A DNA stretch of 64,000 bases, taken from the NCBI RefSeq assembly GCF_036711975.1, contig NC_091971.1, positions 1,743,501-1,807,500 of the forward strand, given 5' to 3'. The translations under genes and the position numbers were made by a program. Origin of the DNA: Onthophagus taurus (taxonomy: Eukaryota; Arthropoda; Insecta; Coleoptera; Scarabaeidae). Under the pieces are notes generated by a model. That model was not told where the DNA came from, did no database searches, and saw only the letters and a program-made list of their open reading frames with translations. Of the stretch, positions 1 to 15,055 are shown piece by piece. Position 1 is the first letter of the stretch. Each line of letters begins with the position of its first letter.

Positions 1-1911
1 GCACCCACACCAATCCAAACAGCAACGTTTCTTCCGCTATGGATGAATGTTTGGTGTGCTCCGATGCGAAAAGAGACACACTTTTCCAACCGTGCGGACA
101 CGTTACGTGTTGTTCCGCTTGTGCCCCACGCGTAAAAAAATGTTTATTATGTAGAGAATCGGTGGCTAATCGAATTAAAATTGAGGAGTGCATGGTTTGT
201 TCCGATAAAAAGTCCGCTGTTCTTTTTAAACCGTGCGGTCATATGTGCGCATGCGATAGTTGTTCGCAAATAATGAAAAAATGCGTTTTGTGTCGGTCAC
301 AAATCGAATTGATGGTTCCTATGACCGTTTGTGCTGGAGGATTGGGTAATATTTGTGAAGTTAAACAAGAACCCGAAGAAGAAATTGTTAAACCATCAAC
401 TAGCGAGCCTGTTATTCCACAAGGACCGTTTATGAATAATGGTGGGAGAGATACAAGTAATGATATTCAGAAACTTCAACAACAACTACAGGATATTAAA
501 GATCAGGTAATAATTATTATCGACAATAAAAATTACAATTATACAGGGTGATTTATTAGCTCACCATCAAATTTTGACATATAATAGCTAATCCAATTAA
601 ATTATTTACGAAATTATAACACTTTAAAGTTTTCCGCAGCGAATTTATTAATAGTCAGTAAAATCGAACATTCAACTAAAACAAAGTTGTCATTGTAATA
701 TGTCAGTTTGCTGTAAGGTTTAATTATTACCAATAGAAATGCTCGAGAATCAGAATATCAAGAAAGATTTCCACAGCGTCATTTGCCATATTATTCAGTT
801 TTTAGCGATTCTTTCAGAAGACTTCCAGAAACAGGTAATCCTGCTCCAGTAAAAGCTATTCGACCGCATGTAATTAATGCAGAGGACGAAGAAGCTATAA
901 TTAATGCTGTCATAGATAATCCTTTCATCAGCACTCGAAGAATAGCACACAACATACATGTAAGTCAAAATTTTGCTCAATTCAAGCTCTACAACCAGGA
1001 GATAATCAGGAACGGTTAGCATTTTGTGAATGGTTATTGCAGAAACATGCCCAAAATAATGACTTCATGGTATAAATAATTACCATAATGAACATATTTG
1101 GGCATTACAAAATACGCATGCGATTAGACCAAGGAAATTTCAACAACGTTTCAGCATCAACGTTTGGGGTGGAATATTTAACAACAATTTACTAGGTTTG
1201 CATGTACTTGATGGACGTTTAAACGCTGAAAATTACAGATTTTTTTTAAACAATACACTTTTTGATTTACTTGAAGATATACCTCTTAATGTAATTCAAA
1301 ATATGTGGTACCAGCACGATAGTGTCCCACCTCATTGCGCAAGAGTAGTTGTTGAGTGGTTAAACCAATATTTTCCTAACAAGTGGATTGGTAATAATGG
1401 TCCATTTGCTTGGTCACCTAGATCCCCCGACCTTAATCCATTGGATTTCTACTTATTTCTGCACATGAGAACAGTTATTAAACAGAATACAAATGGCTGC
1501 TACTGAATTCGTCGTTGTGAAGCATGTATTCTAGCAGAAGGTGGCAATTTTGAACAATATTTGTAATATTTATGTGTTTTAAAAAAAATTTTGCAGTTAT
1601 GATATAAAAATTAAATCTTTAAAGTGTTATAATTTCGTAAATACTTGAAATAGGGTTCAATAACATTTTTTTTTGGTAATTGGATTAGCTATCATGCATA
1701 TGTCAAAGAATTTAGTCTATTTCTGTCTTAATGATTTAAGATAAAACAATAATTTAAATTTTTTTTTTAGACTATGTGTCCAGTATGTTTGGATCGTTTG
1801 AAGAATATGATCTTTTTATGTGGACATGGATTGTGCCAAATGTGTGGAGATCAAATGACGGAGTGTCCTATATGTAGAAAAGCAGTAGAAAAGCGCATTT
1901 TGTTATATTAG
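1..1911 (+). CDS. mib1: E3 ubiquitin ligase mind bomb, C-terminal RING region (partial, 5' end outside window)
   Basis: The reading frame is open from the window edge (the ATG at 39 is an internal Met), so the gene starts to the left. Exons seen: 1-506 and 1771-1911, phase 0, joined by GT (507) and AG (1769-1770). Three RING-type zinc fingers follow one another: Cys-rich blocks at about 48-160 ([10 protein letters not shown]), 189-300 ([10 protein letters not shown]) and 1777-1890 ([10 protein letters not shown]), with a Gln-rich linker ([11 protein letters not shown]) before the last. This three-RING tail ending in KRILLY fits Mind bomb, the ligase that ubiquitinates Notch ligands such as Delta for endocytosis. 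The MIB/Herc2 and ankyrin parts would lie off the left edge. The last RING, which in the family carries the E2-binding activity, is alone on the final exon behind a transposon-bearing intron. Confidence 0.93.
545..1715 (+). mobile_element. Degenerate mariner-like element (DD41D, rosa-like) in the last mib intron
   Basis: Inverted repeats face each other: ATAGCTAATCCAATTA near 585-600 and its complement at 1677-1692, plus an inner pair TTACGAAATTATAACACTTT near 607 and 1617. A CAGGGTG start typical of Tc1/mariner ends follows a TA near 543; the right terminus is worn, so the outer limits are approximate. Two transposase pieces remain. 783-1019 encodes the helix-turn-helix part. 1198-1506 encodes the catalytic end, with QHDSVPPH and, 41 residues after that Asp, the last Asp in [13 protein letters not shown]-41-D spacing is that of the rosa/DD41D mariner group. 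The region between the pieces is deleted and frameshifted, so the copy is dead. Confidence 0.75.
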
Positions 1912-2686
1912 AATTATTATTCTTATGTTATTACTAAGGGGGATTTTAGTTAGAATAAGAATCAGCTTTTAATCATAAAGATATAGTTCATAAAAATTAG
2001 TGTATAATAATAATAAAAACCGATTGAAAAATAATGTATGATCAAAAATTAGAATTACTTCTCTTTTTGCTAAAAGAATTCCTCTTGATTATTGTTGTTT
2101 AAAAAAAGTTAATTTAATTTTAATAAATAAACGCTTCCCAATATTATTATGTTAATATTAGTCAATTTAAAACCATTTCTTACTGCAATTGTTGATGTTA
2201 ACCAAAAAATTCTGTTCAATTTTTAATTCATATTTACTTGTTATCTTTAAATTTAACTTCCCTGTAATTATAAATTCTTTTTTTGTATCCTACGTTAATA
2301 AATTAATAAATTAAAAATTTAATAAATCAATTAAAAAGATTTCTATTTAAATCTTTTAAGTTATAAAGACTGTAAAAAAGCTAACCTGCTTTATACAAAT
2401 AGCATAAAATCAAAATAGTGCCTTCTTAATCCTGTCTATGCCAAAATCATTTAAATAAAATAACCCATAATTATGTAATGTACTAGGAAACTCATTCAAT
2501 TTTATTTAATTATAATTTTCATATTTAATCTAAAATATTAGTAATAAATTAATGTTAGAATTAAATAATAAATAACCCAATAAATTCATTGAATATTGTA
2601 ATTTACTCATATTAATTTTGTGACTTTTTTTAATAAAATAAAATTGAAATTGTACTCATTTATTTTACTACTCTAAAAATACATCA
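1912..2686. other. Convergent intergenic region, mib and mRpL15 3' ends
   Basis: AT-rich DNA between two convergent genes, presumably holding both 3' UTRs. AATAAA-like strings occur (for example near 2010 and 2125 on + and around 2640 on -). I see no coding potential. Confidence 0.5.
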
Positions 2687-3676
2687 TTACGAACAATAAT
2701 GTTGCAACAATTCTTCTTCTTGCGGTTTCAAAATAACTTTATCCTTTAAATTAATCATCCATCCTGGGTGTAACCCATAAAATATCTGTCTAGGGTCCTT
2801 CCTCTCACTCAACATTGCATAATCGTTATCTTCCTCAATTTTCGGTAGCGTATACCCATATTTTTGTGCTAAAACCAATCGTTCTTGCGAAATTTTCTCA
2901 GGGTCAGCTAAATATCCCCTATTAACAGGATCTGAGTAATACTCAATAGCATCTTGTGGCGGTACCATCCTCCTTGGGATTGGGACACCTCTTTCAAAAA
3001 ACTTTTTAGTATTCATCATCGCCTGTATGCTATGCATGTCATAATAAGCGGTTGTTATAACACCACCGTTTCTTTCAATAGCAGCAATAACCAATTCGCT
3101 AGCCCATTGTACTTCAATATTAATTTTTGCTTTGAAGATATCTGCACCTTCATCAGTTAAATTAACCCCAAATTGCCTTTGATCTGGATGCAATGTGTAT
3201 AAACCAGTATTTAAAATAGCAGTTAAATCAATTGGTTTTGAAGTATCAATACGATTAGTATCAATCATCGTTTGGAGCCTTAAAAGTGTAATTGGTGGAT
3301 ATTGGCGCCTCAAACTAAAACGTTTTATTTAAAATTTTGTTGCATTATTGTTTTAATTACGTACTGATGACCTTTGTAGTAAGGTTCCATTGGAAATCTT
3401 AAATAAAAGGGATTATTGCCTGTTTCATAACCTAATCTGGTATAGTTTTGTCTTTGAAGGGATCCTTTATTGCCAGCACCATGTTTATCACCACCGTGTT
3501 GTCCTCTACCTCTTTTTTTGCACTGAAATTAACATTAAAATTAAAAATAAATAGAGTTATAGTTAAGTAAATTAATTAACCATTCGCGCCCCTGGATTAT
3601 CTCTAATATTCGCTAACGACACTCTAGGGAGTGCACGAAGCATTGTTAATGCTTTTTCAATTATATTTTTCGACAT
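2687..3676 (-). CDS. mRpL15: Mitochondrial large ribosomal subunit protein uL15m
   Basis: Three exons on the minus strand: 3581-3676 (ATG at 3676), 3365-3522 and 2687-3314. Phases close (96 nt; 158 nt leaving 2; 628 nt), giving about 293 residues. The product is a component of the mitochondrial 39S ribosomal subunit. Seen: a basic N-terminus (MSKNIIEKALTMLRALPRV) usable as a mitochondrial targeting signal, the Gly-rich KCKKRGRGQHGGDKHG block that marks uL15, the YYKGHHLRRQYPP junction across intron 2, and the long metazoan extension with NIEVQWASELVIAAIERNGG and RKDPRQIFYGLHPGWM. The second donor lies at GTACGT (3364); using the neighbouring GTAATT would break the frame. It sits 144 bp downstream of Thg1 on the same strand. 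Confidence 0.92.
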
Positions 3677-3820
3677 ATTTTGTATTATTTAGATCTGAAA
3701 ATGAAAAATTTATATTTGAGGTTAGGTTACGTCGTGTTTTAAGATTGACAGTTGGCAACTTAGTGAAGTTAGTTACAAAAAATTAATTTTAGGAATATAA
3801 ATAAATAAAATTAAAGTATT

Positions 3821-4698
3821 TTAAATATTTAATTGTCGCAAAACTAAATAAGGTAAATCAAAATCTTCAGGATATTCATAAAAAGTTGTTGCACCTATAT
3901 TAAGTATTTCTGAATGTTTCTCCCAAAATTTATCTCCAATAAGGTCTTCGTGTAATGGGATAATTGTAGTTTTATTTTTCTGACTTTTCGGGTTTAAAAC
4001 TTTTTTTCTTAACAATATAGTTCCTTTCTTAAAAATCTCCGGTTCGTTATTATAATTTATACCAAATTCGCTAAATAAAAGCTCGTTTTTGTCAGATGAG
4101 AAAGTCCCACACAATTTTTGTTCAGCCTAAAAAACATTTTTTTAAATCTTGATTTAAACAATTAATAAAATCTCACTTCTCGATTCGTTAAACCACCTTT
4201 ATTTATTAAAGTCCAAAAAGTGGTATTATACAAATTATTAATATGACAATCAGCTTGCCTCCAACTTAAATAATCTCTTAAATTTTCATCGGTAGGATAC
4301 AAAACGGCCCTAGAATCGAAAGCCGGTGGATACCTCAATTTCTCCTCCTTGAAATATTCGCCCCAATAAAAAACATATGATGATGAAAACAAACTATTGA
4401 TATAAGTCATCAATTTGGTACCTCTCCGATTATAAATTTCTGTATTTTTTCTTAATACAAAGGAGTACTCATCACTTTGACCGTAAGCTATAGATATATC
4501 TTTAAAGTCATCCATCACCTTCATAGCGGCGTGATTCATTAAATCAATCGCTCTATTATCGTTGGGCTTTTTAAAATTATGTTTTTTCGAAAATTTGTGG
4601 AAATCTCTTCCGTCTATTCTTATTACAATCCAACAATTCGGTAATAATCTATCTTCCGTTTCAAAATTTCGTACATATTCAAATTTACTTTTTGCCAT
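3821..4698 (-). CDS. Thg1: tRNA-His guanylyltransferase
   Basis: Two exons: 4177-4698 (522 nt) and 3821-4126 (306 nt), phase 0, 275 residues. Thg1 adds G-1 to the 5' end of tRNA-His, needed for histidyl-tRNA synthetase recognition. Recognised from [13 protein letters not shown] at the start, the metal-binding [14 protein letters not shown] segment, the palm motif [13 protein letters not shown], the near-invariant [14 protein letters not shown] and the C-terminal [11 protein letters not shown]. An in-frame upstream ATG (4770) would add 24 residues rich in Phe, Lys, Arg and Ser ([14 protein letters not shown]) that could be a mitochondrial presequence, as in some THG1L isoforms. I chose 4698 because family similarity starts there. 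The upstream flank (4738-6390) consists of repeated copies of this gene's own 5' region. Confidence 0.93.
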
Positions 4699-4737
4699 TT
4701 TCGTAGTATGTAATACTTTATGAGGGATATTATTGTA

Positions 4738-6390
4738 AAATAAACGTGAAATCTTAAAAAATGAAAACATTAAAAATTTTAGGTTAAGTTTTTGATGGTG
4801 CCATCTATTGGGTAAATAAGCAACTTAAACTAAACTTCAAAAAAATTGTTTAAATAAAAAAGAAAAACATTAAATAAACTGTATTTGACTACATTTATTA
4901 CATTTAATTTATATACCAATATAATGCGCAGGAAAATTGTGAATTAGTTTTATATATATTTAATACTTTTACAATAATGATAAAATTAATTATACACAAA
5001 ACAATACTATTACAAACTTTCTTTTTAGAAACAACAATTGATCGTAATCTTCCACTCGTACAAAAGTAGCTAAACTATCGGGATTTAATTTAGCACGATC
5101 ATCTTTGCTCAATTCGGTACCAAACGAATTTATGGTAATTATAATTGCACGTCTATCAGCTTCAAACTAAAAAAAATAAATAAGTTATCTCTTAATTTTA
5201 AGTATAAATCACCTAGTAATTTGATAAAATAAATGTGAAATATTAAAAAATGAAAACATTAAAAATTTTAGGTTGTTTTTGGTAGTGCCATCTATTGAGT
5301 AAATAAGCAACTTAAACGAAACTTCAAAAAAATTGTTTAAATAAAAAAGAAAAACATTAAATAAACTGTATTTGACTACATTTATTACATTTAATTGATA
5401 TACCAATATAATGCGCAGGAAAATTGTGAATTAGTTTTATATACATTTAATACTTTTACAATAATGATGAAATTAATTATACACAAAGCAATATTATTAC
5501 AAACTTCCTTTTTAGAAACAACAGTTGATCGTAATCTTCCGCTCGTACAAAAGCAGCTAAAGTATCGGGATTTAATTTAGCACGATCATCTTTGGTCAAT
5601 TCGCTACCAAACGAATTTATGTTAATTATAATTGCACGTCTATCAGCTTCAAACTATAAAAAATAAATAGATTATGTCTTAATTTTAAATATAAATCCTA
5701 GTAATTTGGTAAAATAAATGTGAAATATTAAAAAATGAAAACATTAAAAATTTTAGGTTGTTTTTGATGGTGCCATCTATTGAGTAAATAAGGAACTTAA
5801 ATGACACTTTTTAAGATAATTAAAAAAAAATTGTTTAAATAAAAAGAAAAAACAATAAATAAACTGTATTTGACTACATTTATTACATTTAATTGATATA
5901 CCAATATAAAGCGCAGGAAAATTGTGAATTAGTTTTATATACATTTAATAATTTTACAATAATGAAAAAATTAATTATACGAATTTATGGTAATTATAAT
6001 TGCACGTCTATCAGCTTCAAACTGAAAAAAATAAATAAGTTATGTCTTAATTTTAAGTATAGATCACCTAGTAATTTGATAAAATAAACGTGAAATATCA
6101 AAAAATTAAAAATTTTAGGTTGATTTTGATGGTACCATCTATTGAGTAAATAAGGAACTTAAATGACACTTTCTAAAGTGATTCAAATAAAAATTGTTTA
6201 AATAAAAAGGAAAAACAATAAATAAACTGTATTTGACTACATTTATTACATTTAATTGATATACCAATACAATGCGCAGGATAAATTGTGAATTAGTTTT
6301 ATATACATTTAATACTTTTACAATAATGATAAAATTAATTATACACAAAACAATATTATTACAAACTTTCTTTTTAGAAACAACAACACG
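4738..6390. repeat. Tandem array of VhaAC39 exon 3 / Thg1 5'-flank chimeras
   Basis: About three and a half units of roughly 370-490 bp. Each joins (a) a piece of the Thg1 leader (GTGAAATCTTAAAAAATGAA at 4745; variants at 5233, 5717 and 6089), (b) a linker containing ATGCGCAGGAAAATTGTGAA (4923, 5410, 6271), and (c) part of VhaAC39 exon 3 plus its flanking intron (5039-5215, 5527-5705, and a shorter 5985-6075). The genuine exon sequence is at 6863-7080. The copied exon lacks about 24 nt and carries stops, so it cannot encode V-ATPase. Short reading frames here, such as 5395-5580 and 6139-6348, are by-products. The array fills the space between the two parental genes. Confidence 0.85.
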
Positions 6391-6552
6391 GTTTTATAAC
6401 ATTATTGTGTATTTACATTGATATTTTGTTACCTAAAGCTAGAACGTTTTCTATACAAAGAAAAAAATCTACATAACTTTATATTTTTCCTTATTTTTCC
6501 ATTATTTTTTATTATTTTACTTTGGAATGTTTAATATAAACCTCAATTTCAA

Positions 6553-7798
6553 TTAAAATATAGGAATATAATTGTCGATTTTAGCCCTGTGTTTTTGAGC
6601 AACACATTCTGCAATCCATACGATATTGCGACATTCTTGTTCTTTTAATTTCAAATACGAATAAAATACCCCAAAGTGGAATTGTTGAAGGAAAGCATGG
6701 ACGTTTAAGCGAACCTAAAAAATTAAAACATTAAAAAAAATCAATAAATTTCTTTAAATTTACTTCATATTCAAAAAATTTATCCTCAAGTGTCTTATCT
6801 CCTGGGTTATTTCCAGCTCCTTCAAATAATTTTGAATATTCCGCGTAATATTCCGCCACAGCTTTTACTTGATCGTAATCTTCCGCTCGTACCAAAGCAG
6901 CTAAACCATCTGGATTTAATTTTCCACACCTTGGGTATAATTTAGCGCGATCATCTTTGCTCAATTCAGTACCAAACGAATTTATGGTGATTATAATTGC
7001 ACGTCTATCAGCTTCAAACTAAAAGAAATAAATAAGTTATCTCTTAATTTTAATTATAAATCACCTAGTAATTGATCACATGACATATTTTAATCAAAAT
7101 TATACTTACAGCTAAAATTTCGCACATACAATCAGCAGTAGTTCCCCCAATTTCTTTACAAAAATCGTAAAAAGCTTCCAAATACGCTTTATACAAAGTA
7201 TTACGTATAATTTCAATATTCATTTCGTCCAAATCTTGTTCGCTTATGCAATCAACGAAGAATGGGGCCAACGGGGTATCAACAAGCACAGCATTGTATA
7301 ACTCAGCTGGAGTTGAAGCAACATGAATAGCTTCCATTTGCTCAAAACTCCCCAACGGATGACATTTGGGGATTAATTCAGAAATGGGTCGTTGATGCAA
7401 AGTTCCAGTAATCAACAAAATAATATTGTCAATCATATAACTGTACGTTATGTAATCCAAAAATGTTGAAAGGGGCTCAACAGCTTGATTCCTCATGTGT
7501 TGGAACTCGATAACAAGTTTTTCGCGGAGTTTATCATCTATCGTCGATACAGCTAACGGAGATGGTTCATTAGCTAAGAACGTACCATAATCGGTTCCTT
7601 GAAGATGTAGCTTTAAATCTAGTAATTAGAAATGATTCAAAGGGTTACTTTAACGTTGATAATTATAGATTAGTTACCTTCTAATGTTTCGCATTGCACC
7701 AAATTTAAATAATCGGATTGTTTGAGGATCCCGCATTTGAATCCGCGACACAAACCTTCCAAGTAACCGCTGTCGATGTTAAAAATACAACCCTTCAT
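6553..7798 (-). CDS. VhaAC39-1: V-type H+-ATPase V0 subunit d (AC39)
   Basis: Four exons: 7678-7798 (ATG at 7798), 7110-7618, 6764-7018 and 6553-6714. The spliced frame gives 348 residues, the family length. Subunit d is the cytoplasmic-side V0 component that links the membrane proteolipid ring to the central rotor stalk of the proton pump on endomembranes. Seen: [20 protein letters not shown] at the N-terminus, [45 protein letters not shown] at the start of exon 3 and the C-terminal [16 protein letters not shown] ending NYIPIF. No defect is visible. Part of exon 3 is the source of the decayed copies at 4738-6390. It is divergent from Ahcy. Confidence 0.94.
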
Positions 7799-8365
7799 GG
7801 TGAAACGATGAAATTTGGACGAAAATCGTAGAAACAGGACCAGATCTTCACCTCACCCAAGTGTCATATGATTTTTCAGTTGACCTCCTAAAGCGCGTGC
7901 GCTATTTTTATGATTTATAACGTTTATTATCGCTAGATGGCAATCATAAAGTTGAGTGGTGCCATCTATTTATCGGGAATGATAAGCGATAACAAATAAA
8001 TAATTTATAATTAAATTACATATTTAATGTTATAAATAATATTTATAAAAAACTGAGATTATTATAACCTTTAAAAGAAATTTTATTAATTAAAATTAAT
8101 TTTTGTCAAAATACTTATTAATTTTTATTGTATGTGTATGTATATGTAATATTAATAAAATTTTTTGCGAAATTTATCAAATTTAATTAATAATTAATAA
8201 ACTTTATATTTCGACATAATTTTTGGAGGTGTTGTTACGCATGCGTTGTTATAAATTGTGAGCTGTATAAAATAGGAAGATAAAGCCGGTCTTTTCCACT
8301 TTTAAAAAACGACGGTGTGGTTGAGAAGTTAGGTTAAGTACTTAAAAAGATAAAGAAAATTTAAA
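7799..8365. promoter_or_regulatory. Divergent promoter region VhaAC39 / Ahcy with TATA box for Ahcy
   Basis: 567 bp between two divergent start codons. A clear TATAAAATA at 8266-8274 lies about 92 bp before the Ahcy ATG, so transcription should begin near 8295-8300, where a pyrimidine-rich CTTTTCCACTTTT is found. On the VhaAC39 side an inverted pair GCTAGATGGC (7932-7941) and GGTGCCATCTATT (7958-7970) occurs; the same GGTGCCATCTATT lies before Thg1 (4797). Core-promoter assignment is inference. Confidence 0.5.
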
Positions 8366-12783
<4,418 letters not shown>

Positions 12784-13389
12784 TTTTTTTTTGTCATTTT
12801 AAAAATAATTAAAAAAGATATGAAGGCCATAATAAAATAATCCATAATAAATAAATGAGGTGTTTTTTTTTTTAATTTATTTCTTTGTAATATTTATGTA
12901 CACTTAAATAGTTTAATATTTAATCATTTCTTGTTAAGAGGTTTTATACATTTCGTGACCTTGAGACTATTTTGTTATACAATTCTGCGCAAATCTCTAT
13001 TTTAATCTACTCAAAGCGTAAACAAGTAAAAGTAGAGTGTGTGAGAAACACATGTCATACATGTGATTTGTTTTTATTGATTATAAAATAATTATAATGT
13101 TTAGCTTATTGCAAGAATGATTTAAGGACAGTAACATGGATTTTTAATTGTAACTTTTGAAGTAATTTAGATGTGTGGATGCAAAATTATAATGATACGT
13201 CAAAAAATACTAAACCATGTTGATAGTCCACAATTAATATTATATCAACCACAAAATTAGTTAATACATAGCACTGCATCAAAAGGTACAAGGAGAGTAT
13301 AGGAAGAACATAGGTACAATAGTAGTGGAATTATTTAGAGCTGCTACATCGACAGTAAATATTGGTATGACGATAGTCAACCAAGAAAT
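12784..13389. other. Ahcy 3' UTR and intergenic DNA
   Basis: AATAAAATAA near 12830 is a likely Ahcy polyadenylation signal. Beyond it is AT-rich DNA with no coding signal up to the satellite at 13390. Confidence 0.5.
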
Positions 13390-13935
13390 AATCATTCGGG
13401 TTTAGCCGTCTTGAGAGACGTGCGGCCAGTTCTCGGTCTAGTGTTAGTTCTAGTATTGTACTAGCACTATCTCTAGAACTAACACAAGACCTAGAACTAG
13501 AATCATTCGAGTTTAGCCGTCTTGAGAGACGTGCAGCTAAACCCGAATATTTCTAGTACTAGGTCTAGTGTTAGTTCTAGTATTGTACTAGCACTATCTC
13601 TAGAACTAACACAAGACCTAGAACTAGAATCATTCGAGTTTAGCCGTCTTAAGAGACGTGCGGCTAAACCAGAATGTTTCTAGTTCTCGGTCTAGTGTTA
13701 GTTCTAGTATTGTACTAGCACTATCTCTAGAACTAACACAAGACCTAGAACTAGAATCATTCGAGTTTAGCCGTCTTGAGAGACGTGCAGCTAAACCCGA
13801 ATGTTTCTAGTACTAGGTCTAGTGTTAGTTCTAGTTTTACACTAGCAGTATCACTAGAACTAACACAAGAACTAATACAAGACCAAGAACTAGAAACATT
13901 CGGGTTTAGCCGCACGTCTATCAAGACGGCTAAAG
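13390..13935. repeat. Palindromic satellite, four units
   Basis: Same family as the Ahcy intron array. The hairpin start CATTCG(A/G)GTTTAGCCG recurs at about 13393, 13504, 13632 and 13758, which gives the 126-128 bp period for complete units. Reading frames at 13757-13997 on both strands come from the palindrome, not from genes. Confidence 0.9.
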
Positions 13936-15055
13936 AAGACCCTATTTGTACTTTCATCCTAACTGAAATTTTTCCAATGTATTTATCATCTTCATAAAAA
14001 AAATCTAGGCATAAATTGAACGGGGGTGGTTACGTTTAGTAGTTTAGAAGGGTAGGTTGAAAGTACAAATAGCATCAAAACGTGCCCTATTATGAGTTAA
14101 ACATATTCCCTAAATTTCATTTTCCTAGCGTTTATGGTTTTTGAGAAAAAAAAATTAAACCAAAATTTTCCCCGGGGAGGCCGAAGTCGCCCATGGTTCA
14201 TATATTAAAGTACCCTTAAAATTCACTAAAGAATCACCCTTGAAGTTTGTTGCAGTCATTCAGATACACTCTGTATATGAAGTTATCCACCCCTCTAAAT
14301 TACAATCCGCCACCGTTAGATCCTATCCTATTCTGAGCAAGTAATGCTTTGCATGATTAAGCCGAGGTTACTTCTGAAACCTCGGTTAAAATCAGAAGAG
14401 AGTTTTTGCTAGAGCAAGCCGAGTTGCCGCAATTTATATCATACCGATACTAAGTTGGATTGGATTATTATATTGTAGTTAGAATGTATGAATTTGCTTG
14501 ATTAAGCCAAGGTTACTAGTTAATAGATTGGGGGATTTGTTTGAAGACATTTTAGATTCAATTATGGCCGCTTTAGGATTCAAAAGCAAGGGTTCTTACG
14601 GTTACAACAGAATTGCGCATGCGCAGTGAGTCAAATATTGACAGTCGGCTCAGCTGTTTTTACTTTATACAGGTTATGTAAAATTAAAACGACCTGGAAG
14701 TGTCAAAAGGATAATTTAATTTTGGATAAATAATTAAACACCATTTTAAGTAACTTTTTATTTCCCTTAAATGCACTCTAGTTTGTACAAATGCTTAAAA
14801 AAATACTCAAAATGAAAATTAAATAAAAAAAAAAATAATAATAAAGAGAACGTAACGATTATTCAATTTTTCCGCAACTAGTACAACCTAGTTGTATAAT
14901 AATTATAATTGTATACTCCTTCTTTTTAAAATATACACTTCTTCTTGTTAATATAGTGAAAAAGAGAAAAAGAGATAGAAAGGTTTAAATCTACCTGAGA
15001 TTTAAAATGATTTCAGTCTTTACCGCCAGAGAGAACCATACCATGTCGTAATTAT
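13936..15055. other. Intergenic DNA and vig 3' UTR
   Basis: No gene recognised. GTACTTTCATCCTAACTGAA at 13947 has a partial inverted match near 14050 (GGTAGGTTGAAAGTACAAAT), suggesting a small inverted-repeat element at 13940-14070. Short palindromes GCCGAGGTTACTTCTGAAAC occur at 14361. The last 250 bp are probably the vig 3' UTR. Confidence 0.4.

Noticed and set aside
5395-6348. Short frames of 61-69 codons between VhaAC39 and Thg1
   Set aside because: They fall in repeated non-coding flank and decayed exon copies, and differ between units.
13757-13997. Overlapping frames on both strands in satellite
   Set aside because: A palindromic repeat gives open frames on both strands by symmetry.
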